A stretch of 5,536 nucleotides of DNA. Origin: Anaerolineales bacterium UBA5069. Lineage in GTDB: Bacteria; Chloroflexota; Anaerolineae; Caldilineales; Caldilineaceae. The notes below the pieces were generated by a model. The model saw nothing but the letters and a program-made list of their open reading frames with translations, made no database searches and was not told the origin of the DNA. Below, one piece after another: positions 1 to 5,271 of this stretch (positions within the stretch are counted from its first letter, which is position 1; every line of letters begins with the position of its first letter). Location: contig DIAV01000144.1 in assembly GCA_002415895.1 (NCBI GenBank), positions 1,659-7,194 of the forward strand, given 5' to 3'. The translations under genes were made by a program, and so were the position numbers.

Positions 1-875
1 TGCTCGCGAATGACGATTTCGCCCGAATCATGTAGCCAGAGGCGGTGCGCTTCAATGCGCGCGGCCAGCTCGGGAACGCCGCCGCCATCGGCGGCCACTG
101 TCTTGAGCACCTGCACCTTCCATGCGCGCGAGCCTTCACCGGCAGACTCAGGGGCGGCGGGCGAATCCACACGCAGAATCTGGCCGTGGTGGCGCACAAG
201 GCGCGGGCCGTCACCCTCAATCTCCAGCATCATCTCCAGGGCGCGAATTGTGCGGTCGGCGCCCGGGCGATCGGCCTTGTTGACCACAAGCACATCGGCA
301 ATCTCAAGAATGCCCGCCTTGATCGCCTGCACCTCGTCGCCCAGCCCGGGCGCTTCCACCACCAGCGTTGTGTGCGCCGTGCTGGCAATTTCCACCTCGG
401 CCTGGCCCACGCCCACGGTTTCCACCAGAATGCGATCAAAGCCGGCGGCATCCAGCAGCAGCACGGCGTCGCTCGTGCTCTTGCTCAGCCCGCCCAGACT
501 GCCGCGGGTGGCCATGCTGCGCATGAAGACGCCCGCATCACCGGCCAGCGCGCGCATGCGCACGCGGTCGCCCAGCACCGCACCGCCTGTGAAGGGGCTG
601 GTGGGGTCCACCGCGACAATGCCAACTGTCCTGCCTTCGGCGCGCCACGCCTGCGCGAGCGCCGTCACCAGGGTGGATTTGCCGGTGCCCGGCGCGCCCG
701 TAACGCCCACAATATGGGCTTGGCCGGCATGGGCATAGGCGGCCTGCAGGATTGCGGCACTCTCGGCTGATTGGTTCTCCACACGGCTGATGGCGCGCGC
801 CAAGGCAAGGCGATTGCCGTCCAGCAACCCCTGCACGAGCGCGGGCGCTTCACCTGCTGCAAGGCGTATGCTCAC
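1..875 (-). CDS. meaB: MeaB/ArgK-family G-protein chaperone of B12-dependent acyl-CoA mutase, C-terminus cut by left edge
   Basis: Members of this SIMIBI-class GTPase family (MeaB; MMAA in humans) gate cobalamin loading and protect or reactivate methylmalonyl-CoA mutase in the cytoplasm. Reading the minus strand from GTG at 875-873 gives 291 residues without a stop. Visible motifs: a helical N-terminus (about 1-50), Walker A GAPGTGKS at 60-67, a [18 protein letters not shown] stretch at 87-104 (Mg/switch region), [14 protein letters not shown] at 118-131, the family signature ETVGVGQAE at 152-160, and the guanine-specificity motif NKAD at 199-202. Family members are usually about 310-340 residues, so only the C-terminal dimerisation part is missing. 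The GTG start overlaps the stop of the upstream B12-binding gene (GTGA, 875-872), which implies translational coupling and co-transcription with its partner. Family assignment is secure; the exact mutase it serves is inferred. Confidence 0.95.
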   Translation of the reverse strand, partial: MSIRLAAGEAPALVQGLLDGNRLALARAISRVENQSAESAAILQAAYAHAGQAHIVGVTGAPGTGKSTLVTALAQAWRAEGRTVGIVAVDPTSPFTGGAVLGDRVRMRALAGDAGVFMRSMATRGSLGGLSKSTSDAVLLLDAAGFDRILVETVGVGQAEVEIASTAHTTLVVEAPGLGDEVQAIKAGILEIADVLVVNKADRPGADRTIRALEMMLEIEGDGPRLVRHHGQILRVDSPAAPESAGEGSRAWKVQVLKTVAADGGGVPELAARIEAHRLWLHDSGEIVIRE

Positions 876-1291
876 GCGGCCACGCCTACGTGAGACCGAA
901 TGAAGCCCACATACTCCTCCGACGAGGTGCCCGGGCCAAAGACGCCGTGCACACCTGCCGCCTTGAGGGTTGTGATATCCTCCTCGGGGATGATGCCGCC
1001 CACCACAACCACCACATCATCCTGCCCCTGGGCGCGCAGCAGTTCAACAACCTTGGGGCAGAGCGTGAGATGCGCGCCGCTGAGAATGCTCATGCCCACG
1101 ACATCGACATCCTCCTGCAGGGCCGCCTCGGCAATCATCTGCGGGGTTTGGCGAATGCCTGTATAGATCACCTCGAAGCCGGCGTCGCGCAACATGCGCG
1201 CCACCACCTTCGCCCCGCGATCGTGGCCGTCGAGGCCGGGTTTGGCCACCAGCACACGAATCTTTTGTTCGCTGGAGAGCGTGTCGTTCAT
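872..1291 (-). CDS. Cobalamin B12-binding subunit of methylmalonyl-CoA-type mutase (small, stand-alone)
   Basis: A 139-residue protein that is essentially one B12-binding Rossmann-like domain. It matches the C-terminal domain of methylmalonyl-CoA mutase, which here is a separate polypeptide. It shows the base-off/His-on cobalamin signature D-x-H-x-x-G at D21, H23 and G26 (inside [12 protein letters not shown], 17-28), with H23 the expected lower cobalt ligand. The S-x-L motif is at 68-70 and the Gly-Gly of the nucleotide-tail pocket is at 98-99, followed by a G-x-F-G-P-G segment near 116-121. The ATG at 1291-1289 was chosen because AAGGAG lies 6 nt upstream; the frame stays open further upstream but without family similarity. 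Such small subunits pair with a large catalytic subunit (methylmalonyl-, isobutyryl- or hydroxyisobutyryl-CoA mutase), which sets substrate specificity and is absent here. The MeaB partner and the [10 protein letters not shown] form favour methylmalonyl-CoA, but this is inferred. Confidence 0.93.
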   Translation of the reverse strand: MNDTLSSEQKIRVLVAKPGLDGHDRGAKVVARMLRDAGFEVIYTGIRQTPQMIAEAALQEDVDVVGMSILSGAHLTLCPKVVELLRAQGQDDVVVVVGGIIPEEDITTLKAAGVHGVFGPGTSSEEYVGFIRSHVGVAA

Positions 1292-1297
1292 GGGTTT

Positions 1298-1303
1298 CTC
1301 CTT
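1298..1303 (-). promoter_or_regulatory. Shine-Dalgarno site deciding the start of the B12-binding subunit
   Basis: On the minus strand AAGGAG is followed by a 6-nt spacer (AAACCC) and then ATG. This is a near-ideal ribosome binding site. It fixes the start at 1291 although the reading frame stays open to about 1798. Confidence 0.85.
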
Positions 1304-1429
1304 GCGCAGCGGCCCCGCAAAAGGACCGGCAATGGGATTTTGGTTCAAAATGTTTTTCGGCAACAGGCATGACGGCGCCGTCGTTTGCGCGTGGAGAGCA
1401 GCCGCCGCGCAGAGTGTACCACCTTCGGC

Positions 1430-1439
1430 GCACATGTGC
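1430..1439. promoter_or_regulatory. Perfect 10-bp palindrome, possible operator
   Basis: GCACATGTGC is its own reverse complement and sits near the middle of the divergent intergenic region, where a dimeric regulator could control one or both units. Palindromes of this length also occur by chance, and no regulator gene is adjacent, so this is only a candidate. Confidence 0.2.
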
Positions 1440-1529
1440 ATCTGACAATCGTCCGCTCTTCCGTGGCGCTTTGTCCCTGCCGCGCCATGGCACATTGCAG
1501 GGAGCGCATTCTCCGTTTGGATTCCAGAG

Positions 1530-1538
1530 TGATAGAAT
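1530..1538 (+). promoter_or_regulatory. Extended -10 promoter element immediately before the membrane-protein start codon
   Basis: TGATAGAAT reads as an extended -10 (TG, one base, then TAGAAT, a 5/6 match to TATAAT). No good -35 is visible; the best is TTCTCC, 18 nt upstream of the hexamer. The ATG starts 7 nt after the hexamer starts its downstream flank (hexamer ends 1538, ATG begins 1545), so the expected transcription start falls at or beside the start codon. No Shine-Dalgarno sequence precedes the ATG, which agrees with a leaderless transcript. Confidence 0.5.
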
Positions 1539-1544
1539 TTCAGC

Positions 1545-2816
1545 ATGACTAGACGCGTGGCCGCATGGGTGGTTCGTCTCGAACTGCCCATCTTGTTGCT
1601 GGCAACCCCCTTCCTCGTCTTTCCCAACGCCGCTCGCTCCCCGGTGATGCTTGTCGTGCCGTTGCTCTGGGTGGCGCGCAGGCGGGCGCTGGGCCGCTTT
1701 GTGCGCCGCACCCCCAACGATTGGGCGCTGGCGTTGCTTCTGCTCATGGTGCTGGTCAGCACCATTGTAACCTTCGATATTCTTTTCAGCCTGCCCAAAA
1801 TCGCGGGGATTGTCCTGGGCGTTGGCTTCTACTACGCACTGGCCGAACTGGACTTCAAGTGGTTTCGGCCCGCCGTCGCGGTCTACCTCGCCGGCGGCGT
1901 GGCGCTCGCTGGATTGGGCATCTTCGGCCTGCAACTGGACAACAAGCTGCCCCTGGTCAGTGGACTCGTCAACCGCATCCCGCCGCTCTTCAGCGGCATT
2001 GTCAATGCTGAAAATGGGTTGAACCCCAATGAAGTGGGCGGCACGCTGCTCTGGTTTGTTCCCGTCTACTTTGCCCTTGCATCCAGCCTGATCACACGCC
2101 GCGGCGCCAGGCAGCGCGTCCTGCTTGCCGCATTGCTCCTTGTCGGTGGCCTGCTTGGCAGCCTGGCGCTGCTGGTTGGCCAATCGCGCAGCGCAATCCT
2201 GGGCTTGGCAGTGGCCCTGCTGCTGCTGCTCTGGCTGAGCGGTCGCTGGGGGCGCATCGCGACCATGCTGATTGCCGCTGCGGGGCTGATTACCTTCGTA
2301 GCCATGGGCGCGCCGCAATTGCTGGATGCCGCCAGTGATGCGCCCGCAACTGCCGCCTACCTGGGCAGCCTGGATGCCAGCAGCCGCGTTGAGATCTGGG
2401 AACGCGCCCTATACGCCATTCAAGACTTTCCCTTCACAGGGGTGGGCCTCAACAACTTTCGGCGCATTGTGCCACTCCTCTACCCCACTTTGCTCATCCC
2501 ACCGGGGATGGATATTGCACATGCGCACAACCACATGCTGCAGGTTGCCGTGGACGTGGGGCTTCCTGGCCTGGTCGCATGGCTTGCGCTGTGGGGCGCA
2601 ACGGGGGCGATGCTGGTTGTCATATGGCGGCGCTCAGCGCCCGGCCCTGAACGGGCAGCCGCGGCCGGCTTTGCCGCCGGCCTGCTCGCCTGGGCTGTCT
2701 ACGGGTTGACCGATACCATTGCGCTTGGGGCAAAGCCCGGCATCGTTTTCTGGATGTTGCTCGGTTTGATTGCACTTCTTTTTCTCTCGCGCCCACGCAG
2801 CAAAATACTGCGATGA
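1545..2816 (+). CDS. O-antigen ligase / Wzy_C-family polytopic membrane protein
   Basis: A 423-residue integral membrane protein with about 11-12 hydrophobic segments (roughly 13-30, 34-45, 59-77, 86-100, 110-128, 165-182, 190-211, 216-232, 238-254, 335-361, 371-390, 399-414). Between the last two groups is a long outer loop (about 255-334), the layout of the Wzy_C (PF04932) family of O-antigen ligases, O-antigen polymerases and O-oligosaccharyltransferases. Family-type residues are visible: LNPNEVGG at 159-166, QSRSA at 213-217 with R215, [11 protein letters not shown] at 279-289 with R281, a [12 protein letters not shown] stretch at 294-305, and the loop-end AHAHNHMLQ at 325-333 with H328 and H330. 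These enzymes transfer or polymerise undecaprenyl-linked glycans outside the cytoplasmic membrane. Ligase, polymerase or protein glycosylation cannot be told apart from sequence alone. No SD is seen before the ATG. The stop overlaps the next start (ATGA, 2813-2816), so the two are co-translated. Confidence 0.88.
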   Translation: MTRRVAAWVVRLELPILLLATPFLVFPNAARSPVMLVVPLLWVARRRALGRFVRRTPNDWALALLLLMVLVSTIVTFDILFSLPKIAGIVLGVGFYYALAELDFKWFRPAVAVYLAGGVALAGLGIFGLQLDNKLPLVSGLVNRIPPLFSGIVNAENGLNPNEVGGTLLWFVPVYFALASSLITRRGARQRVLLAALLLVGGLLGSLALLVGQSRSAILGLAVALLLLLWLSGRWGRIATMLIAAAGLITFVAMGAPQLLDAASDAPATAAYLGSLDASSRVEIWERALYAIQDFPFTGVGLNNFRRIVPLLYPTLLIPPGMDIAHAHNHMLQVAVDVGLPGLVAWLALWGATGAMLVVIWRRSAPGPERAAAAGFAAGLLAWAVYGLTDTIALGAKPGIVFWMLLGLIALLFLSRPRSKILR

Positions 2817-3103
2817 TTGACTGGCTCAACGTTTTAGAAAATTCGATCTGGCTGGTGGGGCTGGCAATTTGCCTTGCCACCGTCAGCTACGCCGATTGGC
2901 AGGCCCATGCCACGGGTGTGCGTCTTCGTGTGACGTTGGAGACACCCTCGTATGCGCTGGCGCTCTTGGGCGGCCTGGCCCTCGTTGGCCTTGGCGCAGC
3001 ACTCTCCGCGGAGCAGTGGTGGGCGCGCCTGGTCTGGGCGCTGATCGCCATTGGCGCCGCCTTTGCAGGCTGGTGGGTGCGTGCTAATCCCCACCAGGCG
3101 TAG
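2813..3103 (+). CDS. Small three-helix membrane protein of unknown function
   Basis: A 96-residue hydrophobic protein with three likely membrane helices (about 9-25, 45-65, 70-89). A short polar linker at 26-44 contains Arg/His, and the tail is short and polar (RANPHQA). I do not recognise the family. Its ATG overlaps the stop of the O-antigen-ligase-like gene as ATGA, so it is translationally coupled to it and probably made in a related amount. A role as accessory or stabilising partner of that glycan enzyme is a reasonable inference, but nothing in the sequence identifies an activity. The even hydrophobic pattern, intact frame and coupling make it a real gene rather than a chance frame. The start is fixed by the overlap. 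Confidence 0.75.
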   Translation: MIDWLNVLENSIWLVGLAICLATVSYADWQAHATGVRLRVTLETPSYALALLGGLALVGLGAALSAEQWWARLVWALIAIGAAFAGWWVRANPHQA

Positions 3104-3158
3104 CGCACGGCACGCACACGCCCTGCGGGCCGCCGCGCGCCGGCACAACAACGTTGCC

Positions 3159-3165
3159 AAAGGAG
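3159..3165 (+). promoter_or_regulatory. Shine-Dalgarno site supporting the ATG start of the acyl-CoA dehydrogenase homologue
   Basis: AAAGGAG ends 12 nt before ATG 3178, a somewhat long spacer. The frame could also open at TTG 3154, but that lies upstream of the SD and has none of its own, so ATG 3178 is preferred. Confidence 0.6.
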
Positions 3166-3177
3166 TGGTACACCGTC

Positions 3178-4380
3178 ATGGATTTCCCGCGTACAGAGAG
3201 TCAGGACGCACTCATTGCAACCGCCCGCGCCCTGGCAACAGCCTTTGCAGCGCGCGCCGCCGCGCATGACCGCGCCGGCGATTTCCCCTTTGAGAACTAC
3301 GCCGATTTGCGCGCCGCGGGGTTGCCTGCCCTCAGCGTTCCCACGCAATTCGGCGGCATGGGCGCATCGCTGCTCGACAGCGTAATCGTCATTGAAGAAC
3401 TGGCGCGCGGCGACGGCAGCACCGCACTCAGCTTTACCATGCATGTGCAGACCATTGGCAGCGCGGCAGAGGCGGGTGCATGGCCCGCACCCCTCTTTGC
3501 AACCCTCTGTCGCGCCGCGGTGAACAACGGCGCGCTGGTCAACTCGATTGCATCGGAGCCGGCGCTGGGCAGCCCCAGCCGCGGCGGAAAGCCATTAACG
3601 ACGGCCACACCCGAACGCGACAGTACAGGGCGCATTACGCGCTGGCGGCTCAATGGCCACAAGAACTTTGCCAGCATGATTCCCGTGCTCGATTACATGA
3701 TTATCCCTGCTGCGCTGGAAGACGGCAGCGGTGAGGTGGCGCGCTTCCTTGTGCCCGCCGGGCCGGGGCTGGAGATTGTGGAAACGTGGGACGCGCTGGG
3801 CATGCGCACCACCGGATCGCACGATCTGCTGCTGCATAATGTCTGCGTGGACGACGCTGCCATGCTCAATCGCGGCACAGAGGGGCCATCGGGCAAGGGG
3901 CCAAACAGCGTCAACGCATGGTTTATGCTCACGGTCAGCGCCGTCTACCTGGGCGTCGCGCAGGCCGCGCTGGACGCCGCCAGCGCCTATGCGCTGGCAC
4001 GCGTGCCCACTGCATTGGGCAAACCTATTGCCGAGGTGGAGTCAATCCAGCACCGCCTGGGGCAGGCGTCCTTTGCTGTGCAGCAGGCGCGCCTCACCCT
4101 CCACCACGTGGCGGACTTGTGGAGCCGCTATCCCGATCAGCGCGCGCAAACACTGGGCGCGCTTGTGGGCGTGGTCAAAGTCACAGTGACCAACAATGCA
4201 ATTGCAGCGGTGGACAACGCCATGCGCGTGGTGGGTGGGGCCGCCATGGGCAGGACGCTGCCCCTCGAGCGCTACTATCGCGACGTGCGCGCCGGTCTGA
4301 ACCACCCCATCAGCGACGACCTGCTCTTTGTGCAGTTGGGCAAGGCCGCGGTAAAAGAGGTGCAGGGCAACGCGCCCTGA
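3178..4380 (+). CDS. Acyl-CoA dehydrogenase superfamily flavoprotein, apparently lacking the usual catalytic Glu
   Basis: A 400-residue protein of normal length for the acyl-CoA dehydrogenase (ACAD) fold, soluble, with no signal peptide. Domain order: N-terminal helical domain (about 1-118, with PTQFGGMG at 55-62), middle beta domain (about 119-225, with the FAD/substrate motif ASEPALGS at 125-132, NGHKNFAS at 159-166, and WDALGMRTTGSHDL at 204-217), and C-terminal helical domain (about 240-395, with R-VPTALGKPIAEVESIQ around 275-291 and RVVGGAAMGRTLPLERYYRD at 350-369). Typical members oxidise acyl-CoA to enoyl-CoA with FAD and pass electrons to ETF. Where MCAD-type enzymes have the catalytic Glu after the R-D motif, this protein reads RAGLNHPISDD (371-381). 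The alternative position used by isovaleryl-CoA dehydrogenase appears to be F249. It may therefore be a diverged dehydrogenase or a flavin monooxygenase-like member (compare DszC, HsaA). The 74 bases before it show no clear promoter, so transcription could continue from the membrane pair. Confidence 0.88.
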   Translation: MDFPRTESQDALIATARALATAFAARAAAHDRAGDFPFENYADLRAAGLPALSVPTQFGGMGASLLDSVIVIEELARGDGSTALSFTMHVQTIGSAAEAGAWPAPLFATLCRAAVNNGALVNSIASEPALGSPSRGGKPLTTATPERDSTGRITRWRLNGHKNFASMIPVLDYMIIPAALEDGSGEVARFLVPAGPGLEIVETWDALGMRTTGSHDLLLHNVCVDDAAMLNRGTEGPSGKGPNSVNAWFMLTVSAVYLGVAQAALDAASAYALARVPTALGKPIAEVESIQHRLGQASFAVQQARLTLHHVADLWSRYPDQRAQTLGALVGVVKVTVTNNAIAAVDNAMRVVGGAAMGRTLPLERYYRDVRAGLNHPISDDLLFVQLGKAAVKEVQGNAP

Positions 4381-4428
4381 AAATGCGTGCGGCGCCCGCC
4401 TTTCACCCTGAGAATCCGGCATATGACT

Positions 4429-4456
4429 TTGCGGCCCATTTTGCATGTGCTATACT
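4429..4456 (+). promoter_or_regulatory. Extended -10 promoter for the bifunctional nuclease gene
   Basis: TTGCGG (4429-4434), a 16-nt spacer ending in TGC, then TATACT (4451-4456) form a sigma70/SigA-like promoter with an extended -10 (TGCTATACT). The expected transcription start is about 4461-4464, which leaves a leader of roughly 160 nt before the ATG at 4621. It follows the previous gene's stop by only 48 nt and gives the nuclease gene its own transcription unit. Confidence 0.65.
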
Positions 4457-4466
4457 CTGCGTGACT

Positions 4467-4539
4467 CCGGACGCAAGCGAAGCCATTTGGTCATGGATAC
4501 ACAAGTTGCCATGCAAAATGGCTGATCGCCGTCGTCCGG
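4467..4539 (+). ncRNA. 73-nt extended hairpin in the 5' leader (candidate structured leader RNA)
   Basis: The whole segment folds back on itself in nested arms. CCGGACG (4467-4473) pairs with CGTCCGG (4533-4539). GCGA (4477-4480) pairs with TCGC (4526-4529). AGCCATTT (4481-4488) pairs with AAATGGCT (4516-4523). CATGG (4492-4496) pairs with CCATG (4509-4513), closing a 12-nt loop (4497-4508). That is 24 Watson-Crick pairs, interrupted by a 3x3 internal loop, a 2-nt bulge and a 3x2 internal loop. It begins a few bases after the predicted transcription start and ends about 80 nt before the start codon. No U-tract follows, so it is not an intrinsic terminator, and it lacks a T-arm, so it is not a tRNA. 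Possible roles are a 5' stabiliser, cis-regulatory leader or small RNA. I do not recognise a known RNA family. Confidence 0.55.
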
Positions 4540-4620
4540 CGCCTCAAACGTCATGTCAGCACCTTGCGCGCACAGCCGCCCCACGCAGCCTGCACGCACG
4601 GTGTCTTTGTGGAGACGACC

Positions 4621-5154
4621 ATGATCGAAGTCACCATCGACAGCATCCGCGTCAGCCTGATGTCGCAAAATCGCATTGTCGTCCTGCGCGAGGATGAAGG
4701 CGAGCGCTTCCTGCCCATCTGGATTGGCCCTTTTGAAGCCGATTCCATCACCATGCAATTGCAGGGGATGGAGGTGCACCGCCCGCTAACGCATGACCTG
4801 CTCAAGAATGTGATTGAGACGCTGGGCGCCGAGGTGCTGCACATTATCATCAATGGGTTGGAGAAGAACACCTACTTCGCCAAGATCGTGCTGGATGTAG
4901 ATGGCGACTCCGTGGAGATTGACAGCCGCCCCAGTGATGCCATTGCGCTGGCGGTGCGCGTAAGCGCGCCGATCTACGTGACGGAAGAAGTCATGGACCA
5001 GGCAGCACTCCAGCCCGAGGAAGAGATGAACATGGGCGAAGGCGCCGAAGCCGCCCCCGCACGCGAGCCCGCCACCGAGAATGATGAGGACCTGGGCGCG
5101 TTCCGCGACTTTGTCGAGGGGCTTGATCTGGATAACCTGCTGGGCAACTCCTAA
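4621..5154 (+). CDS. Bifunctional nuclease (BFN/DUF151) family protein with acidic C-terminal tail
   Basis: A 177-residue protein. Residues 1 to about 125 form the BFN (DUF151) domain: [13 protein letters not shown] at 31-43, RPLTHDLL at 54-61, YFAKIVL at 85-91, and the hallmark [13 protein letters not shown] at 101-113. Plant and bacterial members have been reported to have RNase/DNase activity, and some are tied to stress responses, but the biochemical role of most is not established. Residues 122-177 are strongly acidic (runs of E/D with Ala/Pro) and end in a short helix-like [14 protein letters not shown] segment (161-174), perhaps an interaction peptide. The ATG at 4621 has GGAG (4611-4614) with a 6-nt spacer; an in-frame upstream start at 4564 would add 19 residues with no family match. 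It is probably a single-gene unit, with its own promoter, structured leader and terminator. Confidence 0.9.
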   Translation: MIEVTIDSIRVSLMSQNRIVVLREDEGERFLPIWIGPFEADSITMQLQGMEVHRPLTHDLLKNVIETLGAEVLHIIINGLEKNTYFAKIVLDVDGDSVEIDSRPSDAIALAVRVSAPIYVTEEVMDQAALQPEEEMNMGEGAEAAPAREPATENDEDLGAFRDFVEGLDLDNLLGNS

Positions 5155-5218
5155 GCCACCCGCAAATCACGCACTGCACGCGCAGCACCGTCCTGCCCCT
5201 ATTTGCATTCCTGAACCG

Positions 5219-5254
5219 AACGGCGACGCTGCACAGGGCAGCGCGCCGTTTTTT
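5219..5254 (+). terminator. Strong Rho-independent terminator after the bifunctional nuclease gene
   Basis: AACGGCG (5219-5225) pairs with CGCCGTT (5244-5250), and CGCTGC (5227-5232) pairs with GCAGCG (5238-5243), with one bulged A (5226) and a 5-nt loop ACAGG. This 13-bp GC-rich stem runs directly into a six-T tract (5249-5254). It lies 64 nt after the nuclease stop codon. Confidence 0.9.
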
Positions 5255-5271
5255 CACCCCAGCCAACAACC

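Larger units (their letters stand above)
1292..1544. other. Divergent intergenic region between the mutase operon and the membrane-protein operon
   Basis: These 253 bases separate two units transcribed away from each other, so promoters for both should lie here. No convincing gene is seen. Besides the SD of the minus-strand gene and the extended -10 of the plus-strand gene, it holds an A/T-richer patch at about 1336-1358. On the minus strand this region gives only a weak promoter candidate: TTGCCG at about 1361-1356, then CAAAAT after a short 15-nt spacer. There is also a perfect 10-bp palindrome at 1430-1439. I see no riboswitch that I can name, and specifically no recognisable cobalamin-riboswitch B12 box. 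Confidence 0.6.

Noticed and set aside
1292..1798. Upstream extension of the B12-binding frame (to 1798) as a longer protein
   Set aside because: The extension has no family similarity, a strong SD sits right before ATG 1291, and the extra part overlaps the well-supported membrane gene on the other strand.
1044..2318. Long minus-strand open frame of 424 codons opposite the membrane gene
   Set aside because: Its composition (Gln/Arg/His-rich, no hydrophobic core) is that of an antisense shadow of GC-rich coding DNA, and it overlaps two well-supported genes.
3063..3090. Promoter for the acyl-CoA dehydrogenase homologue (TTGCAG and TGCTAATCC)
   Set aside because: The -10 match is poor or the spacing too short in every register I tried.
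3070..3097. 8-bp hairpin (ctggtggg / cccaccag) at the end of the small membrane gene
   Set aside because: It lies in coding sequence before the stop, has a 12-nt loop and no T-tract; it could be chance and does not look like a terminator.
4389..4403. Short GC hairpin plus TTT after the acyl-CoA dehydrogenase stop
   Set aside because: Only a 4-bp stem with a 3-nt loop and three T; too weak to call a terminator.
4467..4539. tRNA gene (73 nt with a 7-bp terminal stem)
   Set aside because: There is no T-arm GTTCRA-like sequence and no D- or anticodon-arm; the pairing is one continuous hairpin rather than a cloverleaf.
4467..4539. Terminator of the acyl-CoA dehydrogenase gene
   Set aside because: No T-tract follows the stem, and a promoter lies between that gene and the hairpin.
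3918..4697. Plus-strand open frame crossing the acyl-CoA dehydrogenase end, the leader and the nuclease start, including a possible leaderless GTG at 4461
   Set aside because: It is low-complexity Arg/Pro/His-rich, out of frame with two real genes and has no SD. The GTG near the predicted transcription start is probably coincidence.
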